Shown: positions 1 to 5,019 of the stretch, one piece after another | Layout: each line of letters opens with the position of its first letter | How positions within the stretch are numbered: position 1 is the first letter of the stretch | Assembly: GCA_031278575.1 (NCBI GenBank) | Contig: JAITKD010000126.1 | Location: 1 to 5,413 of the forward strand | Length of the DNA stretch: 5,413 bases | Direction of reading: 5' to 3' | Origin: Spirochaetaceae bacterium | Lineage (GTDB): Bacteria; Spirochaetota; Spirochaetia; Treponematales; Breznakiellaceae | Notes under the pieces: model-generated | Seen by the model: the letters and a program-made list of their open reading frames with translations, nothing else | Told to the model about the DNA's origin: nothing | Databases searched by the model: none | Made by a program: the position numbers and the translations under genes

Positions 1-91
1 ATCACCGTTTCCACAAACACCCGCCGGGGTCAGACCCCCGAACCGGTGTCAGCCACCGTTTCCCCAAGCGCCCACTGGGGTCTGACCCCCA
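1..91. repeat. Imperfect 51-bp tandem repeat, two units
   Basis: The 10-mer CACCGTTTCC occurs at 3-12 and again at 54-63. In each case it is followed by a related C-rich stretch and then a GGGGTC-N-GACCCC palindrome (26-38 and 77-89), so the offset is 51 bp throughout. The central base of the palindrome differs (A in the first, T in the second), so the two units are not identical. No coding potential is visible. The array may continue to the left of the window. Confidence 0.6.
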
Positions 92-183
92 ACCATCATT
101 TTTTTCAATTTTTTTGCAAAAACATATTTGGGGCTGGGGTCTGACCCTAACGGGAGGAACGGCACAACAGAGGGTCAGACCCC
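26..183. repeat. Four copies of a GGGGTC-N-GACCCC palindrome (REP-like cluster)
   Basis: Copies lie at 26-38 (centre A), 77-89 (centre T), 136-147 (centre T, last C lost) and 172-183 (centre A, first G lost). Read by the central base, they run A, T, T, A, so copies 1-2 and 3-4 form inverted pairs. Copies 3 and 4 with one flanking base make perfect 13-bp arms, 136-148 and 171-183, around a 22-nt spacer. This resembles a bacterial interspersed mosaic element made of REP-like palindromes. The sequence shows only the repeats; a REP origin or transcription-end role is inference. No REP-associated transposase is present in the window. Confidence 0.65.
99..115. other. Two phased T7 tracts (possible intrinsic bend)
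   Basis: Runs of seven T occur at 99-105 and 109-115, exactly 10 bp apart and so in helical phase, which is the arrangement that produces intrinsic DNA curvature. They lie between palindrome copies 2 and 3. The first run begins 10 nt after palindrome copy 2, so a weak plus-strand terminator is a possible alternative, but the palindrome can form only about five base pairs. Confidence 0.35.
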
Positions 184-203
184 GTGATCAAACCGCATGA
201 AAC

Positions 204-239
204 CGTACCAAACCGCTGTATATCGTATCGTTTGGTACG
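204..239. repeat. 10-bp perfect inverted repeat downstream of the EIIA gene
   Basis: CGTACCAAAC (204-213) and GTTTGGTACG (230-239) are perfect inverse complements around a 16-nt spacer. The element lies 33-68 nt past the stop codon of the minus-strand EIIA gene, where a transcript-end hairpin could sit. No T-run follows on either strand, so it is not a classical rho-independent terminator. A 3'-end stabilising hairpin or a protein-binding site is possible. Confidence 0.45.
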
Positions 240-271
240 AAACCACATAAAACGGCATAGAGGTCCGCCCC

Positions 272-742
272 CTACTTCCAGGCTTCTTCCATCGCGGTAA
301 GGGCGCTGATAATTTCCTCCGGGGCAGGGCGTTTTTTAAGGAGGGCTAAAAACTGCTCCTGGCGGCAAAAAAAGTTGATCCCCGAAAGGGTATGGAGGTG
401 GAGTTTTGTTGAAGCGGACACGATGAGCATCACCGTATGAACCGGCTCCCCGTCCAGGGCTTTCCAGTCCACTTCCCGGTCCGGAAAGGCGATAACCACC
501 CGCTGTTCTTTTGGGTCGGTGATGAGGGGGGTCCGGGGATGGGGCAGGGCGATACCATTGCCTACGGCGGTGGACATCAGGGCTTCCCGCTCCAGGACCG
601 CCTCCAGAAGCTGTTCCCGGTTTATAGCGGGGAGAATGGGGATGGCATAGATCAAGGCTTTGAGTACTTCCCCGGGGTTATTCCCCCGGATATGGTAAAA
701 TATCCCTCCCCGTTGAATTAAATCGACAAATCCATGGTTCAT
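272..742 (-). CDS. PTS EIIA domain protein, PtsN/fructose type
   Basis: This 156-aa protein is a single PTS_EIIA_2 domain, close to the usual length of PtsN (about 160 aa). The phosphorylatable histidine is in GNGIALPHPR (residues 61-70, His68), matching the GIA(I/L)PH signature. The second conserved motif, LHLHTLS (114-120, His115 and His117), matches the HLHTLS segment of PtsN. No IIB, IIC or membrane segment is attached, so a regulatory, cytoplasmic phospho-relay role (nitrogen-PTS-like) is more likely than sugar uptake; this last step is inference. The gene is the second of a minus-strand operon: ATG at 742 lies 7 nt after the upstream stop, and the SD GAGG (751-748) overlaps that TGA, 5 nt from the ATG. 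A soluble EIIA of a fructose-type transporter encoded elsewhere is the main alternative. Confidence 0.9.
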   Translation of the reverse strand: MNHGFVDLIQRGGIFYHIRGNNPGEVLKALIYAIPILPAINREQLLEAVLEREALMSTAVGNGIALPHPRTPLITDPKEQRVVIAFPDREVDWKALDGEPVHTVMLIVSASTKLHLHTLSGINFFCRQEQFLALLKKRPAPEEIISALTAMEEAWK

Positions 743-752
743 AGGTTCCTCA
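743..752 (-). promoter_or_regulatory. Stop codon/Shine-Dalgarno overlap (translational coupling)
   Basis: On the minus strand the TGA of the upstream gene (752-750) is embedded in TGAGGAACCT, followed at once by the ATG of the EIIA gene. The GAGG ribosome-binding core shares two bases with the stop codon. A ribosome ending on the first gene would sit on the start region of the second, so the two proteins are probably made in a linked ratio. Confidence 0.7.
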
Positions 753-2789
753 TTCTTTGTTTGTTTGTAATAATCCGGCGGCTAAATTACGGTTACATAC
801 GCCTATATCAAAGGCCAGGGGATCAAAACGATCTCCCAGTTCCTTCAGGGCGGCCTGGTATTCCGGCCCCTTCCCCTGTTCCAGGGCGGATAAAAGTTTT
901 TTGAACCGGGCCGGACCGGCGATATGTTCAGCGGGGGGGGCGCCGGCGCCGGCGGAACAACGGACCGGATCTCCCTCCGCACCGTCAATGCGGGAAAGGA
1001 TCATGATTTTTGCGTTCCACCGGGTTCCGTATTCGTAAATCAGTTCGGATATCCCCTGGGCGGTAAGATCGGCGATCCGGAAGTCCAGGTTTGGTTCCCG
1101 GGCCTCACCGGGGGGTACCCGGAGCGGGAAATTTCCCCGGGGGACAAACCGGAAGTCCACGGATCCGGTCCATCCAAAAAGGGTCCGGATAATCCGGTGT
1201 AAGTCCCGGAGCCGGCAGGCTTCGGGCACGATGAGCCGGCGCCATACCTCGGTTCCCCCGATACTTATCTGGAGCGTCCGGGACTCAACCCTTTTGGCGT
1301 CTTTTTTTTGCCCCTTTACCATGGAAATATTGTTCCGCCTGAAGCTGTCCAGGGCGTCTTCTATCAATTCCTTGATGTCTTCGTAGGTTTCAATCATACT
1401 ATCCAGGGAATTATCCATGGCTTCCAGCTCCGTTTCCGTGAGGGCCCACTCGGGATCCGGGTCCAAATCCAGGTCCAGGTCCTCAAGGACGCTGGCGGCG
1501 TGCCCCTGAATTTGGGAGAGGACCACAAAGGTATGCCGGGGCAGCCAGGATACGTCAATGTCGCTTTTATGAATCCGGGCGGCCAGATCGATCACCGCGG
1601 TATGCAGTTCCCCCACCCGCTGCCGTATGGGGCCGATAGTCTGATCGGCAAAGGGGGAATAGGTCTTTTTAAAATCCTCCAGGGCGTCGGCGATATATTC
1701 GCTCAGGTAATCCCGGCTTTGTTTATCCATATTCACCGCCGGGGGGATGATCCGGTCAAGGGTATGGGAAATATGGGTGTCATTACGGTACAGGGAATCC
1801 CATACATAGGACTGGATCACATATTCGGATATGGGAACCTTGTTCTTGTATAGAATCTCCTCTATCACGGTTTTGTCCGGCAGGGAGGGGATCCCCTCCA
1901 GGTCCTTCCGATCCGGGATTTCCTTCCCCGCGTACCAAAACCGGGTTTCTATGCCGTAGGCCACGGTTTCAATCCGGTCGGTTTTATCGTAGAGAAAAAC
2001 CTCCAGGGCGTAGGCGGGGACATCCCGCATCCGTTTCCCGCCGAACCAATAGGCGTAAGCTATCTGCTCTTCCGTGGAAGTACCGGGGCCAAGAAACTCA
2101 AAGGAATCCTCAAACCCCCCTTCGGCGGCCTCAAACCAGGCGTAGAGTTCGGTCTGGGACCACTGGTTTTTATCGACCCGTTCCAGTTCAAAGGAACCGT
2201 TTTTCCAATCCAGGGTACGGGCCACAAAACAATCACCGGGGACAAAGGCCGCCTCCCGGTAGATATTCCGCATATCCAGGGTTTGGATGGAAACTTCTAC
2301 CGGATCCTCGTAGGGGTCATAGTTAAAGGCCGATTCGTTTTCAGGATTATCCCGGGCCACGTATTGGGGGGCGTATTCTTCCCCGTAAATACTGTAATAG
2401 GGGTAAAATTCATCCGGCGGCCCCTCGGTGGTGGTAACCGGAACCGGGGCGCCCGCCCAGAAGAAGCTGTATTTTTGGGGTAAAAGGTCCGGGTTGGCAA
2501 AGGGTACGCACCGGTGTCCGGGGATGAGGATCCCGTTGAGGAGTTCCAGCCGGGTGGGGGATATGACAAACCGTATCGGCTCAAAACAGCCCCGCCGGGA
2601 AACCCAGCGGTTCGATCCAAGGCGGAAGGCGATATTCCGGGACTCGATAAACGCCGCGATTTCCATGGAAAGCCGCCCGCTCCTTTTGGGATCGATCATA
2701 CGGACAAAGGCCACCACATCGTTCAAGCTGAAGGGCTCGGTGATATTGTCGAGAAATTCTTTAAGGGCGCTTTCCTGGTTTACGGTCAT
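750..2789 (-). CDS. Large protein with C-terminal plasmid pRiA4b ORF-3-like domain
   Basis: This 679-aa protein has no signal peptide or membrane segment and is probably cytoplasmic. Residues about 503-670 match the pRiA4b ORF-3-like family (PF07929, function unknown): EVWRRLIVP (514-522), DLHRIIRTLFGW (529-540), YEYGTRWNAKI (585-595), a GAPPAEHIAGPARFKKLL stretch (616-633) and FDPLAFDI (655-662). The usual HLHxF after the GW is replaced by VDFRF, and the YDFGDxWxH motif has lost its Asp and His, so a diverged copy is likely. Residues 1-75 look like a small helical, winged-helix-type domain ending in GSNRWVSRRGCFE; this is tentative. Residues 75-430 are unrecognised and rich in Tyr, Trp, Asp and Glu. 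Residues 436-490 are acidic, with a DLDLDLDPDP run and a probable helical linker. ATG at 2789 follows an in-frame TAG eight codons upstream and has no clear Shine-Dalgarno sequence. It is the first gene of the operon with EIIA. Confidence 0.8.
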   Translation of the reverse strand: MTVNQESALKEFLDNITEPFSLNDVVAFVRMIDPKRSGRLSMEIAAFIESRNIAFRLGSNRWVSRRGCFEPIRFVISPTRLELLNGILIPGHRCVPFANPDLLPQKYSFFWAGAPVPVTTTEGPPDEFYPYYSIYGEEYAPQYVARDNPENESAFNYDPYEDPVEVSIQTLDMRNIYREAAFVPGDCFVARTLDWKNGSFELERVDKNQWSQTELYAWFEAAEGGFEDSFEFLGPGTSTEEQIAYAYWFGGKRMRDVPAYALEVFLYDKTDRIETVAYGIETRFWYAGKEIPDRKDLEGIPSLPDKTVIEEILYKNKVPISEYVIQSYVWDSLYRNDTHISHTLDRIIPPAVNMDKQSRDYLSEYIADALEDFKKTYSPFADQTIGPIRQRVGELHTAVIDLAARIHKSDIDVSWLPRHTFVVLSQIQGHAASVLEDLDLDLDPDPEWALTETELEAMDNSLDSMIETYEDIKELIEDALDSFRRNNISMVKGQKKDAKRVESRTLQISIGGTEVWRRLIVPEACRLRDLHRIIRTLFGWTGSVDFRFVPRGNFPLRVPPGEAREPNLDFRIADLTAQGISELIYEYGTRWNAKIMILSRIDGAEGDPVRCSAGAGAPPAEHIAGPARFKKLLSALEQGKGPEYQAALKELGDRFDPLAFDIGVCNRNLAAGLLQTNKE

Positions 2790-2799
2790 GGATACTTTA

Positions 2800-2828
2800 A
2801 ATATGCCCTAAAGGAACATATATGACAA
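2800..2828 (-). promoter_or_regulatory. Candidate sigma-70-like promoter for the minus-strand operon
   Basis: On the minus strand TTGTCA (2828-2823, 5/6 to TTGACA) is followed after 17 bp by CATATT (2805-2800, 4/6 to TATAAT). Transcription would start near 2793, only about four bases before the ATG at 2789. That would make the mRNA nearly leaderless, in keeping with the missing Shine-Dalgarno sequence. A second, weaker option uses TTGACC (2864-2859) with TATATA (2837-2832), but at an unfavourable 21-bp spacing. Confidence 0.35.
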
Positions 2829-2843
2829 GTCTATATATCGACC

Positions 2844-2899
2844 GTATCATTTTGATTCGGTCAAAATGCCATAATGATACACATGTATCATTATGATAC
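2844..2899. promoter_or_regulatory. Three related 15-bp palindromic boxes (operator or enhancer cluster)
   Basis: Box C, GTATCATTATGATAC (2885-2899), is a perfect palindrome about one central base. Box A, GTATCATTTTGATTC (2844-2858), matches it at 13 of 15 positions. Box B at 2866-2880, read on the minus strand as GTATCATTATGGCAT, matches at 12 of 15. Centres are 22 and 19 bp apart, about two helical turns, which suggests cooperative binding on one DNA face. Boxes B and C also form perfect 10-bp arms (2871-2880 and 2885-2894) around ACAT. They lie 174-229 bp before the predicted sigma-54 start of hsp20 and 51-106 bp before the operon promoter. The binding protein is unknown. Confidence 0.6.
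2848..2868. repeat. 8-bp inverted repeat CATTTTGA / TCAAAATG
   Basis: CATTTTGA (2848-2855) and TCAAAATG (2861-2868) are perfect arms around TTCGG. The element overlaps boxes A and B. A second interlocked pair, GACCG (2840-2844) and CGGTC (2858-2862), also frames box A. The overlap may mean a second regulator competes for the site. The GGTCAAA here (2859-2865) occurs once, not as the tandem pair expected of a CtsR operator. Confidence 0.4.
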
Positions 2900-3045
2900 T
2901 ATTATTCCATGGAGGATCCGCCAAAGATTCCTTCCGGATTTTAATAACAGCCGCCGGCGGCGATTTTCGAGAATATAATTCCTTATATAATAAAGAATTA
3001 GAAAAAATTAAATTTTTTTGTATTTTTGAAGGTGATTTCTTATTC
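2900..3045. other. AT-rich linker between boxes and sigma-54 promoter
   Basis: This non-coding stretch separates the palindromic boxes from the -24/-12 promoter. It includes a GC-only palindrome, GCCGCCGGCGGC (2950-2961), then a strongly AT-rich block (about 2971-3045) with two TATAAT matches (2974-2979, 2986-2991) that lack a usable -35 element. In sigma-54 systems such AT-rich DNA often bends to bring activator and polymerase together. No clear IHF consensus was found. Confidence 0.35.
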
Positions 3046-3062
3046 TTGGCACGGGTTTTGCT
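3046..3062 (+). promoter_or_regulatory. Sigma-54 (RpoN) -24/-12 promoter of hsp20
   Basis: TTGGCACGGGTTTTGCT matches the RpoN consensus TGGCAC-N5-TTGC at every defined base: TGGCAC at 3047-3052, a 5-bp spacer, and TTGC at 3058-3061. The GG and GC pairs have the required spacing. Transcription should begin near 3073, giving a leader of about 74 nt before the hsp20 ATG. Known biology requires an AAA+ enhancer-binding activator for such promoters; none is encoded in this window. Confidence 0.8.
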
Positions 3063-3074
3063 ATTATGTCTATA

Positions 3075-3113
3075 GGGGAGTAAAAAACCCGGGAAGCGCC
3101 GGGTAATTACCCC
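3075..3113. terminator. Leader hairpin of hsp20; minus-strand terminator
   Basis: ACCCGG (3087-3092) and CCGGGT (3099-3104) form a perfect 6-bp stem with loop GAAGCG. It can be extended by GGGG (3075-3078) pairing with CCCC (3110-3113). On the minus strand the stem is followed by six T (3087-3082, the first paired in the stem), a textbook rho-independent terminator that would stop transcription coming from the LysR side before it reaches the boxes and the operon. On the plus strand it would be a structured 5' leader of hsp20; it does not cover the Shine-Dalgarno sequence (3132-3138), so a simple RNA thermometer is not evident. Confidence 0.55.
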
Positions 3114-3146
3114 AAAAAATCTATCAGCGTTAGAGGAGATAAAAAA

Positions 3147-3605
3147 ATGAACGCAGTAACCTTGTATCGCCCGGTAAGTATTGAAAAGGCCCTGAACGAT
3201 TTTGACCGGTACCTGGAGTCCTTTTTCGGGGAGTCCCCGTTGACCCCCGCGGATCGGTTTTTAAACTATACCCCGGCGGTGGATGTCCGGGAAGTCGACG
3301 GGGCCTATATCCTGGAGGCGGAGCTTCCCGGTTACGATGAAAAGGATCTGGAGATCCACCTGGACAACCGGACCCTGATTATTAAATCGAAAAAAGAAGA
3401 AAAAACCGAAAAGCGGGAAAATTCCGGGGAAGCGGAACGGTACTATATCCGGGAACGCCGGAAGACCGCCTTCAGCCGGTCCTTCAAATTGCCGGAAGAC
3501 GCGGACCAGGACAACATCACCGCGAATTTCAAAAACGGCCTGCTCTGCCTGGAAATTAAAAAACGGGCGGAAGCCCAAAAGCGGCTTATTTCCATCGGAA
3601 AATAA
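3147..3605 (+). CDS. hsp20: Small heat-shock protein, Hsp20/alpha-crystallin family
   Basis: This 152-aa protein is a typical bacterial small heat-shock protein, an ATP-independent holdase that binds unfolding proteins as large oligomers in the cytoplasm. The N-terminal arm (1-41) is followed by an alpha-crystallin domain (about 42-139). It carries the signature A-x-x-x-N-G-L-L at 126-133 (ANFKNGLL) and VDVREVDGAYILEAELPG at 45-62. The C-terminal oligomerisation motif I-S-I is at 148-150. ATG at 3147 has a strong AGAGGAG Shine-Dalgarno sequence (3132-3138) with 8-nt spacing. It is monocistronic: sigma-54 promoter upstream, rho-independent terminator downstream, convergent LysR gene beyond. 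No CIRCE (HrcA) element is seen. RpoN control is unusual for this family. Confidence 0.95.
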   Translation: MNAVTLYRPVSIEKALNDFDRYLESFFGESPLTPADRFLNYTPAVDVREVDGAYILEAELPGYDEKDLEIHLDNRTLIIKSKKEEKTEKRENSGEAERYYIRERRKTAFSRSFKLPEDADQDNITANFKNGLLCLEIKKRAEAQKRLISIGK

Positions 3606-3617
3606 GTTTCCCCCACC

Positions 3618-3655
3618 GGGGTTGTTTCAAAACCAACCGGGTTTGAAACCGCCCC
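3618..3655. repeat. Inverted repeat in the hsp20 3' region
   Basis: GTTTCAAAACC (3624-3634) and GGGTTTGAAAC (3639-3649) pair with one mismatch around a 4-nt loop, and GGGG (3618-3621) can pair with CCCC (3652-3655). No T-run follows, so it is not an intrinsic terminator by itself. The outer ends, beginning GGGGTTGTTTCAAAA, look like insertion-sequence terminal repeats; a tiny MITE-like relic is possible. It may instead stabilise the hsp20 mRNA 3' end. Confidence 0.45.
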
Positions 3656-3676
3656 ATCCCGTAACAAGCCTTGTGG

Positions 3677-3717
3677 CCCGGAGGATCTCGCCGGAGATCT
3701 TCCGGGTCTCGTTTTTT
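3677..3717 (+). terminator. Rho-independent terminator of hsp20
   Basis: CCCGGAGGATCTC (3677-3689) and GAGATCTTCCGGG (3694-3706) form a 13-bp stem with one G-U pair and a GCCG loop. T6 follows at 3712-3717. The direction fits the end of hsp20 transcription, 72 bp after its stop codon. It lies just beyond the end of the convergent LysR gene; there is no T-run on the minus-strand side. Confidence 0.85.
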
Positions 3718-3722
3718 CCGGG

Positions 3723-4661
3723 TTACTTGTAGGCTTTAAAGGAAACCTCGTTTTTTGATTCATACAGTTTGTCGATAAATTTTTTGTCCAGGCCGGAAAA
3801 GGCGTATCTCCGGGGATAGATCAGCATATCCTTGAATTTGTTGTTGGGAAACAGCACCTTCCGCTGGACCAGTCCGTAGAGTTTGAGGTATTTTTCGGGG
3901 ATGGGGGAGACCCACATATAGGTGGCGGGCAGGGTGCTGAGGAGGTCGAATTGGTTGCACCGCTCATAGAGGTAGATCCGCTTTTTTACGGCCGTATCCC
4001 CCTTGGGCTTAACCGGCTCCTGGATATTCAGATAGGGAACCATGGTGTCCCCATGCGCGATTTCTATGTATTTGACGATATCCTCAAAAAGCACTTCCGG
4101 CACGGAGCTCAGGGCGTGGTTTTTTGACATCACCGCCAGGTATTCAAATTCCCAGATCTGATCATAATTGAGCTGTTTTTCCGCCAGGTAATCCATAAAG
4201 TAATTTTCATACATGGTCTGGTATCGGATAATCCCCAGATTATACCGGCCGTCCACGATGTTGTTTATGGTCTGCATGGAATTGGTTTCCTGGATGTTTA
4301 CCTCAATCTCCTGGTTGAAATCCAGTTCCGCGACAAATTGGGTGAACCCCTGGGCTATATAACTCCCCCGGGGTATGGAAATGTTAAAAATCTGCTTGTT
4401 CATCCCCCGGGCATTGGACAGGGATTCTATTTTTTCAATCTCGTCCAGGATGCTCCGGGCGTGCGCCAAAAAATCGACCCCCTTGAGGGTGGGAACTACC
4501 CCTTTGGAGGTCCGCTGAAAGATCGTAAAACCGATGGCTTCCTCAAGTTCCTTGACAGCCTTGCTCAAATTGGGCTGGGCCATATAGAGGTTTTCCGCCG
4601 CCTTGGTAATAGACCGGGTTCGTTCAATTTCCACGGAATATTTTAAATGCAGGGTATTCAT
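3723..4661 (-). CDS. LysR-type transcriptional regulator
   Basis: This is a 312-aa protein from ATG at 4661, the normal LTTR length. The N-terminal winged helix-turn-helix covers residues about 1-60, with the signature SITKAAENLYMAQPNLSKAV at 17-36 and the wing FQRTSKGVVPT at 48-58. A linker helix (59-88) leads to a periplasmic-binding-protein-like effector domain from about residue 90 to the end. It should bind DNA as a tetramer and respond to a small ligand, which cannot be predicted here. The frame stays open to an ATG at 4724, but I chose 4661. LTTRs start just before the HTH, an AAGGA Shine-Dalgarno sequence lies 4 nt upstream, and the extra 21 codons contain the apparent promoter. LTTRs often act on a divergent neighbour, yet upstream there is only an IS remnant, so the target may be elsewhere or lost. 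Confidence 0.9.
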   Translation of the reverse strand: MNTLHLKYSVEIERTRSITKAAENLYMAQPNLSKAVKELEEAIGFTIFQRTSKGVVPTLKGVDFLAHARSILDEIEKIESLSNARGMNKQIFNISIPRGSYIAQGFTQFVAELDFNQEIEVNIQETNSMQTINNIVDGRYNLGIIRYQTMYENYFMDYLAEKQLNYDQIWEFEYLAVMSKNHALSSVPEVLFEDIVKYIEIAHGDTMVPYLNIQEPVKPKGDTAVKKRIYLYERCNQFDLLSTLPATYMWVSPIPEKYLKLYGLVQRKVLFPNNKFKDMLIYPRRYAFSGLDKKFIDKLYESKNEVSFKAYK

Positions 4662-4680
4662 GGCTTCCTTAATTGATATT

Positions 4681-4714
4681 ATTATATCTATAAATAGAGT
4701 ATCCATAATGTCAA
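4681..4714 (-). promoter_or_regulatory. Sigma-70-like promoter of the LysR gene
   Basis: On the minus strand a perfect TTGACA (4714-4709) is followed after 16 bp by TATAGA (4692-4687), with a perfect TATAAT directly after it (4686-4681, 22 bp from the -35). Start of transcription would fall near 4680, about 20 nt before the ATG at 4661. This supports the shorter LysR start. No clear T-N11-A autoregulatory box was identified. Confidence 0.5.
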
Positions 4715-4724
4715 GACGGGGCAA

Positions 4725-5019
4725 CGGTATTTGTTTGGTAACGGTACGGTTTTCCGGGGGCGGCAGTTTTACCTTTACGAGGGTTTTTCCCGGTAATTTG
4801 GGCGCATTTCCGGGGATCCGCTCCGCTCCGGGGGCTGTAAACGAAGTGCAATAAGGGCTGTTTTTTGAGGGTTCCGGCGGACAGCTTTCCCCTTTTTACG
4901 GTTCATTTCGGCGGCTGTCAGGTTGCTTCCCCTCCCCATCCCCTGTTTTGCCCTGCCTGTTCCCCGGCACGGACAGAGCTATCCCCCAATCCGGAGCGGA
5001 GCCTCTTATCAGCCTGGTG
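4725..5019. other. Non-coding gap with possible IS end
   Basis: No convincing gene is present; open frames here lack Shine-Dalgarno sequences and recognisable domains. AAGGGCTGTTTTTTGA (about 4854-4869) resembles the GGGCTGTC/T-type termini seen in IS1182-family elements and lies about 150 bp past the transposase stop, a plausible place for the IS end. An 11-bp inverted repeat, CTCCGCTCCGG (4821-4831) with CCGGAGCGGAG (4991-5001), spans this point. Confidence 0.35.

Noticed and set aside
1..183. CRISPR array
   Set aside because: The repeated palindromes are only 12-13 bp, vary in central base, and are spaced 51, 59 and 36 bp apart with partly repeated spacers. This does not fit a CRISPR.
1308..1853. 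Long plus-strand open frame (181 codons)
   Set aside because: It lies wholly antisense to the pRiA4b-domain gene, has no Shine-Dalgarno sequence and no recognisable domain. It is a shadow of the real gene's codon bias.
2428..2825. Plus-strand open frames at the start of the large minus-strand gene
   Set aside because: They are antisense to a supported coding region and their products are low in recognisable structure and rich in Arg/Gly/Pro.
2859..2865. GGTCAAA as a CtsR operator
   Set aside because: CtsR sites need a tandem GGTCAAA-NAN-GGTCAAA. Only one heptad is present, and it is part of a different inverted repeat.
2974..2991. TATAAT motifs as a sigma-70 promoter for hsp20
   Set aside because: No TTGACA-like element lies 16-18 bp upstream of either match, and the DNA is AT-rich enough to give such hits by chance.
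2893..3075. 60-aa frame in the divergent region
   Set aside because: Its ATG lies inside palindromic box C without a Shine-Dalgarno sequence, and it runs through the sigma-54 promoter. The product, though hydrophobic near its end, looks like translated AT-rich DNA.
3087..3138. RNA thermometer (ROSE or fourU) in the hsp20 leader
   Set aside because: The leader hairpin ends well before the AGAGGAG Shine-Dalgarno sequence, and no complementary U-rich segment masking that site was found.
4662..4724. Longer LysR start at 4724
   Set aside because: The extra 21 residues precede the conserved HTH start, have no Shine-Dalgarno sequence, and overlap TTGACA and TATAAT promoter elements.
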